Of a DNA stretch of 64,000 nucleotides, positions 17,486 to 26,521 are shown in pieces. The stretch covers positions 21,204 to 85,203 of the forward strand of contig NZ_JH725025.1 in assembly GCF_000278135.1 (NCBI RefSeq). The letters are read 5' to 3'. The notes beneath the pieces were generated by a model. The model did not search any database, was not told the DNA's origin, and saw nothing but the letters and a program-made list of their open reading frames with translations. Position numbers and translations under genes: made by a program. Position 1 is the stretch's first letter. Every line of letters begins with the position of its first letter. The stretch is from Candidatus Bartonella washoeensis Sb944nv (GTDB lineage: Bacteria > Pseudomonadota > Alphaproteobacteria > Rhizobiales > Rhizobiaceae).

Positions 17486-18537
17486 TGGTTAAGATGAATA
17501 ATCAACAAACTCTAGTTGATGTAAGGGATATCTCAAAGGTTTACAAAAGTCAGAAAGCCTTCTGGGATTATTTTCTTCCCTCAAAGAGGCAAGAAAATAA
17601 TGATAAATATGCATTAAAAAACGTAACGCTTCAGTTAAAAGCTGGAGAGTGTTTAGGACTTTTGGGCCCAAATGGAGCAGGAAAATCCACATTAGTCAAA
17701 ACAATTTGCGGCTTACAAAAAGCTGATTGCGGCAAGGTTAGGGTGTTGGGTTCTTCCCCTTCACATCGCGATTATGATTTCTTAAGAAGAATCGGCGTTG
17801 TTTTTGGACATAAGTCTAGCCTATGGTGGGATCTGCCTGTTAAAGACAGTTATGCTGTATTACAGAAAATCTATGATATAGATCGCAAAAATTTCATGTT
17901 AAAGCTGGAAGAGCTTACGCAAGCTTTGGGTCTGTCTTCAATCCTTAATAGGAAGGTTCGAAATTTAAGCCTTGGGGAAAGGGTTAAATGTGAAGTTGTT
18001 GCCGCCCTTATTCATGACCCCGACTTACTGATATTAGATGAGCCGACTGTTGGGCTGGATATCCTATCCAAATATGAGTTGCGCAAATATCTTCACAGTC
18101 TTGTTAAGCAGCAAAATAAAGGAATTATCATAACAAGCCATGATATGGCGGATATAGAACATTGTGCTTCGAGGATTGTTTTTCTCAAGGAAAGTGAAAT
18201 TATTTTTGATGGTTCTGTTAGTACAGTATCAGAAAAAGTTGGCAATTTTGTAACAAGCTCACTTGTTGTACAAGAATGCCCACTTTCGGATGATTTTATT
18301 GAACAAGTCAAGGCAGCTGTTGATTATATTTCAACTCAAGGTGAAATAATTTCAAAAGCTATGACGCAATCGAAAATGGAATGGCTGATTGACGCAGATA
18401 TCAAAGATAAAATGTTTGAATGTTTACAAAAGCTTGTCATGGATCAGCCAAATATCTTAATTCAATTTTCTCCGCCTTCTCTTGAAGACATTTATTTAAA
18501 ACAATTTAAGGACAGTGGGAAGCAAGAATGCGTTTAA
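17485..18537 (+). CDS. ABC-2 type exporter, ATP-binding subunit
   Basis: A 350-residue ATPase starting at ATG 17485, sharing one base with the preceding stop. It has Walker A GPNGAGKST, Q-loop region RRIGVVFGHKSSLWWDLPV, signature LSLGERVKCE, Walker B DLLILDEPT and the switch His in ITSHD. The long N-terminal extension before the core and the wwDLPV segment resemble the ATPases that pair with DUF990-type permeases. It would energise export of the pathway product together with the two membrane proteins that follow. Intact, with a C-terminal regulatory-like domain of about 100 residues. Confidence 0.88.
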   Translation: MVKMNNQQTLVDVRDISKVYKSQKAFWDYFLPSKRQENNDKYALKNVTLQLKAGECLGLLGPNGAGKSTLVKTICGLQKADCGKVRVLGSSPSHRDYDFLRRIGVVFGHKSSLWWDLPVKDSYAVLQKIYDIDRKNFMLKLEELTQALGLSSILNRKVRNLSLGERVKCEVVAALIHDPDLLILDEPTVGLDILSKYELRKYLHSLVKQQNKGIIITSHDMADIEHCASRIVFLKESEIIFDGSVSTVSEKVGNFVTSSLVVQECPLSDDFIEQVKAAVDYISTQGEIISKAMTQSKMEWLIDADIKDKMFECLQKLVMDQPNILIQFSPPSLEDIYLKQFKDSGKQECV

Positions 18538-19365
18538 AACCTTTCCTGATGCTAAAGACAGTGCGGCTATATCTGGGTTGTGCAAAGCTATTCGCTTTTA
18601 TAGCCGTCAAGGAGATCCTTATTGATAAATATATGCTCATAATCGATCTATTATTGGCAACGAGTATTCCTTTTATCACGCAATATATTATTTGGAACTA
18701 TATTTACGCAGGCAATGCAGAGGAAAGTGTAAGCGGGTATAATTTTCAGCAATTAATGTTCTACTTTGCAATTTCTATAGCATTCTGGCGGCTTAACAAT
18801 TCTTACAGTGTGATTGAATATTTTGCACGAAACATTCAAGCTGGTGAACTCGAACCCCGTTTACTGTGGCCTATACCCATTCCGGTTCAAAGATTTTGGG
18901 ATTTTTTGGGTGGTGCTATTATCTATGCATGGCCAATTATTATCATTGTGGCTGTTTGTTTTTTTTTTCGAAGTCGAAACTATAAGCTTCTTCTATTGGT
19001 TCTGGACGATTATCTATATCATAGAGACACAAATATTGTGTTATTTAATTGGCCTTTTTATGGCGCTTAGCACATTTAAATTTGTTCGGCCTGATTTTCT
19101 TTTAGCGCTGTTATCTGCGCTGCAAGGCATATTAGGCGGGACCATGTTGCCCCCAAGCTTTTGGCCTGAAACTATAGCACCTATCATGTTTTATAATCCG
19201 TTCAGATTTATTATCGCCGCACCCGCTGAACTTATTATCGACCCCAATATTGATAATCTAATCTCATATTCTCTTCAGTTAAACTTGTATATGTTTGTAT
19301 TCATTGTTCTTTGTGCAATTTATTGGAAAGTTGTTATGACTAAATATGAAACAGCAGGAGGTTAA
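18528..19365 (+). pseudogene. ABC-2 permease (first subunit), split at a T10 run
   Basis: The first frame (ATG 18528, overlapping the ATPase end) encodes two or three membrane segments up to VAVCFFF; at the ten-T run 18959-18968 it leaves the coding frame and stops at 19070. The +1 frame carries on with FFFEVETISFFYWFWTIIYIIETQILCY, the LGGTMLPPSFWPETIAPIMFYNPFRFI motif typical of the family, and a final membrane helix. Nine T would give one continuous permease of about 278 residues. As written it is broken unless slippage during transcription or replication restores it. Partner of the ATPase and of the next permease. Confidence 0.7.
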
Positions 19366-19369
19366 AATT

Positions 19370-20140
19370 ATGGGAAAATTTCTACCTTATGTTTCAAATA
19401 GTTTGAAAAACTCTAGCGCCTATAAAGCCAATCTCGTGGGGTACATTGCCTTAACATTTATCGTGACCCTTATTAGATTATTATATGCTGATTCCATTTA
19501 TCAAAATACGAGCTCATTAAAAGGATGGACGCTAGAAGAATTTAACGGCCTTATTTTTTTTATGTTAGTGATATCATTATTACTAAACACTTTTGCTTCA
19601 TCGATAAATAATTTTTTTTATGCGCTTCTTTCAGGTAAATTAGAGCCGCTCTTAATGCAGCCAGTTCCTCTTGTTTATCATATGTTATTGCGATGGGCGA
19701 ATAATAATAACTTACTAATACTCTTTGGCTTACTGATTTTAAACGCATTGTATGTTAATATGCTCAAATTGGATTTCACTCTGCTGTCTATAACAATTAC
19801 TTTGTTGACAGTTTTTTTTACTGTCATTTCCAATCTGGCTTTTGTAACGTTTCTGCATTCTATTTCACTTTTAAGCCAAAAATATCTTCCTGTTGAATAT
19901 ATACATAGCGAGATGTTCAAACTCAATCTATTGCCACCGCATCTATTTGGCATGATGAGTTTGATAGCTATAATCTCTCTTGTGCCCTCATTGGTAGGTG
20001 CGGGTGTAACTGTAACGGCATTATTAAACCCATATTCAAGTTTAATATATTATTATTGGCTTTCAACTGTAATCTGTGTCATTATTGCTTGGCAATTCTT
20101 TAGAGTTTTAATGAAAAAACGGATTTCACTTGGCGGGTGA
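19370..20140 (+). CDS. ABC-2 permease (second subunit)
   Basis: A membrane protein of about 256 residues with some six hydrophobic segments (IALTFIVTLIRLLYA, FNGLIFFMLVISLLLNTFA, LLILFGLLILNALYV, LLSITITLLTVFFTVI, MMSLIAIISLVPSLVGAG, LIYYYWLSTVICVIIAWQFF). ATG 19370 is preferred because AGGAGG lies seven bases upstream. The ELFSGKLEP-like LLSGKLEPLLMQPVPL segment is shared with the first permease (IQAGELEPRLLWPIPI), as in two-permease exporters of this type. Intact. It overlaps the upstream frame slightly and the next gene follows within eight bases. Confidence 0.8.
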   Translation: MGKFLPYVSNSLKNSSAYKANLVGYIALTFIVTLIRLLYADSIYQNTSSLKGWTLEEFNGLIFFMLVISLLLNTFASSINNFFYALLSGKLEPLLMQPVPLVYHMLLRWANNNNLLILFGLLILNALYVNMLKLDFTLLSITITLLTVFFTVISNLAFVTFLHSISLLSQKYLPVEYIHSEMFKLNLLPPHLFGMMSLIAIISLVPSLVGAGVTVTALLNPYSSLIYYYWLSTVICVIIAWQFFRVLMKKRISLGG

Positions 20141-20147
20141 GGGGACT

Positions 20148-21470
20148 ATGGCAAAAACAAAAGGTTTAATTTTTCCAGTAATTCTCGTAACGAGCGAACG
20201 GATGAAGGCTGAAGTAGAAGATATCGTAAAGAGATATACTCATCTAATCGGCGAGTATATTATAATTCAAGAATGTTACAATCAAACTTCTAGCACACCT
20301 CAAAAAAACTGTATCCAGATTAGTGATATGGAAAATATTGAAGTTTTAAAGAGCTTAGCTGTTAAAATCACTGACAGCTTTAAGCCTACACACATTGTTG
20401 CTATGGAAGAGTTTGCAGTTTCAAGTGCGCATTATCTTGAAAATTTTTTCAAACTAGAGCCAAAGCTAAGCTTAGAGCAAATGCTAAGGTTCAGGAATAA
20501 GGCTATGATGGCGGAGCAAATCAGCAAAACCGGAAAACTTGTTCAACCTGTGCAATATACAAAAGAAGACGTATTCAATAACCGTACTACGTATCCGATT
20601 GTAATAAAACCCATAGATCAAGCAGCTTCAATTGGGGTCATGTTATGCAAAAATCAAAACGAAGCATTAAATGCTCTTAAAAAGATATCAGACCCTATAA
20701 TACAAGAATATATTAGTGATAACCTATATCATATTGATGTCTTGGTAGAAAATACTAAGTGCATTTTCTATTCTGTAGGATGTTACCAAGAAAATGCTGG
20801 TTATGGGGCTATTAATGGTGCTCCTCTGGTTTCTATAATTGAAACAGACAGACAAAAGCTGCTTCGGTGGAACGAGTTTATTACAGAAGCCATCGAAACT
20901 TTTAATCCTCCAAATGGCGCGCTTCATATTGAAGCGTTTTATCGTGATTCAAGTCCACACCTATTTCTAGAAATTGGGTTGCGTCCAGCAGGTGGTTTAA
21001 TTCCGATGATGATTAAAGCTTCTTCAGATATTGATATAATTGAAGGACATTTCTTACTTTCTATTGGTGTGAGTGTAGAAGAAAAATACGCTAAGCCTAG
21101 ATTAAAAGCTGCTTCATTAATTCACTTTCCCAAGCTACCGAATAATATTTCACAGATTAATGTTGAAAATATTTTTTTACCAGAAACAGGCTATAAATCT
21201 GAAGTTTATTATATGAAAACAGCTTCAGTAGGCGAAAGTGCTGCCGCTGAAATGAGCTACTCCAATACTCTAGCAGATATTGTTTTTACCTCAACAAACC
21301 GTCAATCTGTAGTAGCTGATACCCAGCATGCATTATGTAAATTTTCTGTAAATACCATTCATAAAGATTTCAATTTCAATGTAATGGTTAAAGCGGGTAT
21401 TGAGACAAGCGACGTATTATTTCAAATGCAGAAAGCCGCTTTAGAAGATGGGTTTATTTTACCTGGATGA
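20148..21470 (+). CDS. ATP-grasp ligase (carboxylate-amine ligase type)
   Basis: A protein of about 440 residues starting at ATG 20148 (GAGGGG upstream). It shows an N-terminal Rossmann-like half, then an ATP-grasp core: YPIVIKPIDQAASIGVMLCKNQNEAL, PIIQEYISDNLYHIDVLVEN, the ANGALHIEAFYRD-like strand GALHIEAFY and the metal site LFLEIGLRPAGGLI. The EIGLRPAGG motif is typical of ligases related to L-amino-acid ligases and carbamoyl phosphate synthase-like enzymes. It most likely joins a carboxylate to an amino group with ATP hydrolysis. Intact. Its stop overlaps the ATG of the next gene as ATGA. Confidence 0.78.
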   Translation: MAKTKGLIFPVILVTSERMKAEVEDIVKRYTHLIGEYIIIQECYNQTSSTPQKNCIQISDMENIEVLKSLAVKITDSFKPTHIVAMEEFAVSSAHYLENFFKLEPKLSLEQMLRFRNKAMMAEQISKTGKLVQPVQYTKEDVFNNRTTYPIVIKPIDQAASIGVMLCKNQNEALNALKKISDPIIQEYISDNLYHIDVLVENTKCIFYSVGCYQENAGYGAINGAPLVSIIETDRQKLLRWNEFITEAIETFNPPNGALHIEAFYRDSSPHLFLEIGLRPAGGLIPMMIKASSDIDIIEGHFLLSIGVSVEEKYAKPRLKAASLIHFPKLPNNISQINVENIFLPETGYKSEVYYMKTASVGESAAAEMSYSNTLADIVFTSTNRQSVVADTQHALCKFSVNTIHKDFNFNVMVKAGIETSDVLFQMQKAALEDGFILPG

Positions 21471-22642
21471 AAATTATTGGCATCCTCGTTTATTTTCGAA
21501 AAACATCAGACTCAAGCTCTAGCACGTGATTTCTACTATCTATATAAGATGATATTTTCTTTAAAGGATAAGCTATTTTCAGGAAGTCAAAAACAGTGGT
21601 TTAAAAATTTAGGATTAAGTGACCAGTTAATTTCTGTATTGCAGAGATTCAAGATACAAGGTGATTGTATCCCATACCGTTGGGACTTTTTTATTTCAGG
21701 TAAATTTCAGGTAATCAGATAAAAGTGATTGAATTGAATGCTGGCTTAGCTCTAGGGGGCATATGCCAAAAGAAGCTTCAAGAGCTGAAAAATATTCTAG
21801 ATTGCAACAGTAACGAAACTTGGGTTCATCCTTTATTTGGATTGGCAGACTATCTAAAAAAATACATCCATAAACTTAAAGTAAATAGAATTCTCATTAT
21901 TGAGGATGATGATTACTATATACATGAACCTGAAGCAACTCGGTGGGTTATGAATGGATTACAGCATTGCGGAATCGAAAAAATAGAGGTCATTACAGCA
22001 GCTAAATTGCAGAGTATTTCTGTTGATGAACCTGTTATCGCTCTTGAACTATTTTCTTATATTGATGTGGATCGAAATGTAGATAGATATAAAACCTATT
22101 TTGCACTGATAAAAGAAAAATTTCTTTATCCGACAATTTCACCTCTATCCGAAATTCTAATGAATAAAATGAACTTAGCTTTGATCTATAAAGCTTTAAA
22201 TAGAGGATTACTGTCACCTGAAGAGCGCATTTTAGTTGATAAGTATATTCCTAAGACATTCGTTCTGGATAATAATACTATGGAAATTATCCTTACGATG
22301 AACAAAAACAATTATGTAATGAAACCTTCTATTGGGTGTGGGGGGAGAGGAGTTGTAGTAGGAAGAGATGTTTCTGAAGAAATATGGCGACAAAAGATTG
22401 AAGATATACTTGTAAGTGAAGAAAAATACATTGTTCAAAGTTTCGTTGAGAGTAATAAATACGATGTTACGATAGTTGATAAAGATAAAAAAAACAGCAA
22501 AGAATATTCCAATGTCGTATTTGGCTTATATATGTTCAATGAAAAATTTTGTGGGGGTCTAGTCCGTGCTGGGAATGGTGGGCATATTATCAACGTACAA
22601 ACTGGCAGTGCTTTAGGTATATTAAGAGTCAATGCTTTTTAA
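21467..22642 (+). pseudogene. Glutathionylspermidine-synthase-like ATP-grasp protein with two frameshifts
   Basis: The ATG at 21467 (ATGA overlap) opens MKIIGILVYF, then the frame is lost; removing one T near 21489-21492 would link it to EKHQTQALARDFYYLYKMIF...IPYRWDFFISG. That frame is broken by a perfect 11-bp tandem duplication (21693-21714). Without it the protein would run FISGNQIKVIELNAGLALGG and on through IIEDDDYYIHEPEA, YVMKPSIGCGGRGVVVGRD, YIVQSFVES and GLYMFNEKFCGGLVRAG, a circularly permuted ATP-grasp pattern like Gsp synthase C-terminal domains. It would be about 385 residues if restored. Role: a second or third ligation step in the pathway. Confidence 0.65.
21693..21714 (+). repeat. 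Perfect 11-bp tandem duplication disrupting an ATP-grasp gene
   Basis: ATTTCAGGTAA occurs twice back to back (21693-21703 and 21704-21714). Deleting one unit restores an uninterrupted ATP-grasp frame with the family motif VIELNAG, so the duplication is the lesion. Confidence 0.85.
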
Positions 22643-22683
22643 TAGAGAGAATAAAATTATTTCAAATAGAGGTTATTAATTTA

Positions 22684-23664
22684 ATGACTGATAATGAATT
22701 AGAAGAATTAGAACGGATCCACCTTATAGCCATAAAGCCGCATTTAAAAGAGCTGTCGGAACGAAAATCGTATAAAGGTTTAGGGCGTTTATTGATTATG
22801 GTTTTTGTTTACCTAACTGTTCTATTGCTCGCAATTAAATTTGATAGCATCTACACTTGGATTTTTGCAGACGTACTTCTGGGCCTTCTATTTTCGGGTT
22901 TGTTTTCAGTTATGCATTATTGTGGTCATGGCACGTTGCTTGCCAGCAGAAAATTAAATCGTATTTTGGGAACGCTTTTTTCAATGCCTATATTAATGAA
23001 TTTTTCATTATATAAGTTTTTTCACTTTGTGCATCATCAAAGAACATCTCAACTAGGGGATACAGAACCAAAAGGAGAGCTTAATTCTTTTCCGAGCTAT
23101 TTTTTGGCTTTATCAAATCTAGATTTTATCTACGGCTTTTTCAGATTATCTATTGCAAGTTTATTCAACTATCGTTCATTCTTTATTAAGAATAGGAAAC
23201 AGCTTAACCATGTGAAGCTGGATACGATATTTCTTCTAGGATGGATAGTTTTTATTGCATTTGTAACTTTCTATTATCCAAAGTTCAGCTTAATGGGATA
23301 TTGGTTGCCGTTGCAAATTGGCTTATCATTTAACTTTTATACATCTTTTGCTGAGCACTATGAATGTAGCTTGAGTAAAAATAAATTATCAAATACACGA
23401 ACGGTTTATCTTAAGAGTAGGATTCTAAAATATTTTCTTTTTAACAGCAACTATCATGCAGAACACCATTTTTTACCATCGGTACCGCCGTGGAATTTAC
23501 CTAAAGTCAATTTTTATATAAAGGAAAGCTTGCAGCATACGCAGAAATCATATTATCAGATACACAAGGAACAACTTAAAAAAATTGTTAACAGGCAGCA
23601 ACGACCCGCTGAAACAAATGATGGTTTCGTAAAAAATTTTAATTTCAAGCTTGAAAAGCTTTAA
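22684..23664 (+). CDS. Membrane fatty-acid desaturase family protein
   Basis: A 326-residue di-iron membrane enzyme starting at ATG 22684 behind AGAGGTT. All three histidine boxes are present: HYCGH (HX3H), HFVHHQ (HX2HH) and HAEHHF (HX2HH), with hydrophobic segments between them (LLIMVFVYLTVLLLAI, IFADVLLGLLFSGLFS, FLLGWIVFIAFVTFYY). It could desaturate or hydroxylate an acyl chain or the pathway intermediate. From memory, the phaseolotoxin cluster of Pseudomonas also carries a desaturase beside ATP-grasp ligases, which is a useful parallel only. It is the last tightly coupled gene of the operon and appears intact. Confidence 0.82.
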   Translation: MTDNELEELERIHLIAIKPHLKELSERKSYKGLGRLLIMVFVYLTVLLLAIKFDSIYTWIFADVLLGLLFSGLFSVMHYCGHGTLLASRKLNRILGTLFSMPILMNFSLYKFFHFVHHQRTSQLGDTEPKGELNSFPSYFLALSNLDFIYGFFRLSIASLFNYRSFFIKNRKQLNHVKLDTIFLLGWIVFIAFVTFYYPKFSLMGYWLPLQIGLSFNFYTSFAEHYECSLSKNKLSNTRTVYLKSRILKYFLFNSNYHAEHHFLPSVPPWNLPKVNFYIKESLQHTQKSYYQIHKEQLKKIVNRQQRPAETNDGFVKNFNFKLEKL

Positions 23665-24134
23665 ATAGCTTAACTATGAGCACTTAAAATAGTAGATTCT
23701 ATAATGCAAGGGGGAATTCCGTAATGACATCAGGATATATGACACAAAGTATGGGATTATTAGAACCGCATAGTTATCAGGTCGAGAAGGTAAATAGTGT
23801 GGTGTTTTGAAGGGAAACCAATTGGTTGTCCACGTTGTATTGGCGAGCTAGGATGTGAGCTGCGGTATCCGTTATCGCGACATGGGTATTTGGGAAGGAG
23901 TATTGGAAATACTTATTAATCCCCTCAACTATTAGTGACAGCATGTTAATGCAAGCCATTATAAGATTTTATCCGGATAATATCTTGGATTAGAGTGATT
24001 ATAAGAGAAACTGTCCTCATAGCTCATTGATATATAAAATTTTTGATGAATGTGTAAAAAGATTTACTATTTCTGAAGGCGAGCTGTGAAGAGGACAGAT
24101 CAGTGAAATTGAACTAATAGAACGAAAATTCATC
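23665..24134 (+). other. Intergenic stretch with a degraded coding remnant
   Basis: No intact gene. A GGGGGAATTCCGTAATG start-like site near 23710 opens MTSGYMTQSMGLLEPHSYQ, which stops after about 35 codons; broken frames at 23770-23930 look formerly coding but I cannot assign them. The downstream dehydrogenase probably has its own promoter here. Confidence 0.35.
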
Positions 24135-25112
24135 ATGAAAAAATCTTCTCGTAATTATAGACAACGCTTGTTGTTGGCTACAGGTGCTTTACCGTCTCTG
24201 AAAAACCATCTTGTGCAATTGCAGACCGCAGGTTTTCAGATCATTCATATAGAAAATCCTAAGAATTTTGAAGAAATACGCGCTTATTTTCCGGATGTGA
24301 CCCACTATATCTTAGGAGGACCAGAATATATTGGTCACCGAGAGTTATCCAAATTGAGCAAGCTAGAACATTTGGTGCTTCTAGGCACAGGTATTCCGAG
24401 CTTTGTGAATGAAGAGGCGATTCGCAATACAGGTATTCGACTATCAAACACACCCCATATGAATTGCAACGGGGTAGCCGAATATGCACTTTCCATGTTG
24501 ATTAGCTCTCTTGCAGGTACCTTCAACAGTTATGCACAAATGCGGAATGGTTCGGCTTGGTGGCAAAAGCCCAGAAAAGAGCTCTCGGAAAGCCGAATTG
24601 GCATCTTAGGACTTGGAGAGATCGGTTCTCTTCTTGCCCGAAAGATACGTCTCATTTCAGAAGCGAAGATTCTCTATGTCAGCCGAAGTTCAAAACCTAC
24701 GCTTGAGAAAGAACTCAGCCTTATGCAATCCGATCTCAAAGGTCTCGTTTCAACTTGTGATGCTTTGGTTATGTGTATTCCTTTCAATAATTCGACCAAA
24801 GGAATCATCAATCGGGTTAATCTGGCGTACGCGAATCCGAAGTTATCTATACTTTGTTTTTCCAATCCGAGAACAGTTGTAGCTGCAGATATTAAAGAGC
24901 TGCTTAAGGCTGGCAGTTTAAGTTTTTTTTATATGGATGGATATTATCAAGAGTGGGAAAACAATAAAGGTATAACTGATGATCCTCAAGGGCTTCTGTC
25001 ACTTGGTCCGGATCAATTTTATGCCACATCTCATATTGCCGCTCAAACAGAAAAGGCGATAGAGATTCAATTGAATCGTGCGATTTTTCTTATATTGGAT
25101 GGGGTACAATAA
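24135..25112 (+). CDS. D-isomer-specific 2-hydroxyacid dehydrogenase family protein
   Basis: A 325-residue NAD(P)-dependent dehydrogenase. It has the N-terminal substrate domain (THYILGGPEYIGHRELSKLSKLEHLVLLGTGI), then the Rossmann motif RIGILGLGEIGSLLARKI, the VMCIPFNNSTKGIINRVNLAY segment and the substrate-binding Arg in FSNPRTVV. The catalytic His is in TSHIAAQT. Members reduce 2-keto acids or oxidise 2-hydroxy acids such as phosphoglycerate. It follows the desaturase by 470 bp on the same strand and may supply a 2-keto or 2-hydroxy acid to the pathway. The last 20 residues are normal; it seems intact. Confidence 0.8.
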   Translation: MKKSSRNYRQRLLLATGALPSLKNHLVQLQTAGFQIIHIENPKNFEEIRAYFPDVTHYILGGPEYIGHRELSKLSKLEHLVLLGTGIPSFVNEEAIRNTGIRLSNTPHMNCNGVAEYALSMLISSLAGTFNSYAQMRNGSAWWQKPRKELSESRIGILGLGEIGSLLARKIRLISEAKILYVSRSSKPTLEKELSLMQSDLKGLVSTCDALVMCIPFNNSTKGIINRVNLAYANPKLSILCFSNPRTVVAADIKELLKAGSLSFFYMDGYYQEWENNKGITDDPQGLLSLGPDQFYATSHIAAQTEKAIEIQLNRAIFLILDGVQ

Positions 25113-25234
25113 TGTAAAGTTGTGATTTAAGTTCTAGCCTTCTACCTTCCTTTTAAATTAATTATTTTAAGTAGGAATGTGCTAATTATGATTATAATAA
25201 GGTGGCGAGGAGAAAATTCTATCAGGTTGAGGAT

Positions 25235-25585
25235 GAGTTTAAGAATAGCCTATACAACCAGCTTCAGCAGCTCATCGTTGTACCAGCTCTTTAGAGACCT
25301 TATGTCTACCCGCCCAGATTGTAGCTGAAAGATGCCAATGCATCGGGTTGGAGATCTGTCAGCGGCGCATTAATCAGCTGTAGCAAGCACGTGCTGCAAT
25401 CATCACATCTTGCCGCAACAACTCTTCGGCCTGTTTTTATCAATACTCATTGAAAATACCTCATCATCTTTGACGACATGATCGCAACCGATGGTGGGAT
25501 AGCCTGCCGGACAAAAATAAAAGGTTCGATAAAACCCCTCTAACCGTTTAATCATGTTTAGTCCGTTTTGTGTGATATGTCTCAT
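25235..25585 (-). pseudogene. Second phage lysozyme, degraded
   Basis: The start MRHITQNGLNMIKRLEGFYRTFYFCPAGYPTIGCDHVV is a GH24 lysozyme N-terminus with the catalytic Glu and the PTIG.DH motif. The frame shifts soon after; pieces such as LTDLQPDALASFSYNLGG and LVQR*AAEAG follow, with the region between them deleted. It is unrelated in detail to the intact endolysin at 4764-5426, so the prophage once had a second lysis module here. Confidence 0.7.
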
Positions 25586-25607
25586 TTTTCCAGTGTCTCT
25601 ATAATTT

Positions 25608-25874
25608 TCAGCTTCTTGCTGCCGTATTCAAACACGCTATGCCATTGCTCTTTCCTGAGGATTTTCTAGGCTCAATCATCAACGTAAAAAGGTTAATTCT
25701 GTATTGCTTAGCAGTGACATAATCTTTAAGCTCATACCAAGCCTTGTGAGCTAGCGTGATATCCATTTTCTTGACCGTATATTCAAAAGCATTCAGCAGC
25801 GCTTTCAGCTCTGCATCGGTGCATTTTTCGTTTTGAAGGTTCTCAATTATGGCTTTGTAAAATAGTTTGCTCAT
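25608..25874 (-). CDS. Hypothetical phage protein
   Basis: An 88-residue protein (MSKLFYKAIIENLQNEKCTDAELKALLNAFEYTVKKMDITLAHKAWYELKDY...) with helical character and no recognised family. It lies between the broken lysozyme and the broken holin, so it belonged to the same lysis region. The last residues (SNGIACLNTAARS) look out of frame, which suggests a frameshifted C-terminus. Confidence 0.4.
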   Translation of the reverse strand: MSKLFYKAIIENLQNEKCTDAELKALLNAFEYTVKKMDITLAHKAWYELKDYVTAKQYRINLFTLMIEPRKSSGKSNGIACLNTAARS

Positions 25875-25959
25875 GGCGTTATCTCATTGTTTTCAATTGC
25901 TTTTACAATTACAGTAACGTTTTATTCTGGGCGCTTATCAAGTGAATAAAATCATGTTT

Positions 25960-26500
25960 TTCAAGGATTTGAGCGTAATTTTGTTAAGGCACGCTGACCA
26001 AAACAGAAAGACATCACAGAAGCAAACAACGTTTGTGTTACAACGTCTCATACAGCGATCAGTCCGTCACAAATGCCTATACCCTGATCCAATGGCTTGA
26101 AGAGAGAAGTGGGTTTTAACGATAGCGAAGAGAATGAAAAATGCATAGGTAAAATAACCGGAAGCATCGAGGCACGCAAAGCCTCTACGCATTTTATACC
26201 GCTGGGCTAACTAGCATGAGCATAGAGTGCTTTGCTTTCAGCAACATCAGCCTGAATCTATATTTCTTCAAGGCGTTGTGTATGGCCTTGGTGTTGCGCT
26301 TCCATTTGTAGATCCAGAATAGTCAGCTCATGTTTACGGTTGGTATGGTCACGACAGAGTTTCAGAAAATTTTGGAACGCGGATGATAAAAAGCTCAACA
26401 GGTTTCCAAGTAATGATTGAGCCTGCAAATCATGCAGAATGCGGATGTCATTAGCAGCTTTTTCATCTGCTAAGCCAACTTCCTTTAGTTTTTTTTGTCT
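25960..26500 (-). pseudogene. 3TM-type phage holin, degraded
   Basis: Leftward fragments read LLGNLLSFLSSAFQNFLKL, CRDHTNRKHELTILDLQMEAQHQGHTQRLEEI, IQADVAESKALYAHAS, CVEALRASMLPVI and further pieces that resemble the three-membrane-span holin family (normally ...VEALRASVRPVITYAF...). They are interrupted by stops and frameshifts. Together with the lysozyme remnant this marks the relic of a second lysis cassette next to terminase. Confidence 0.5.
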
Positions 26501-26521
26501 TACCTCAGTAGACAGCTTACT

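Noticed and set aside
18814-19365. Second permease fragment as an independent gene starting at 18814
   Set aside because: The first 50 codons overlap the upstream permease in another frame and are not membrane-protein-like; family sequence begins only after the T10 run.
23700-23960. Possible transposase fragment between the desaturase and dehydrogenase genes
   Set aside because: Broken frames give short phrases reminiscent of IS5-type proteins, but no motif, inverted repeat or target duplication supports an insertion sequence.
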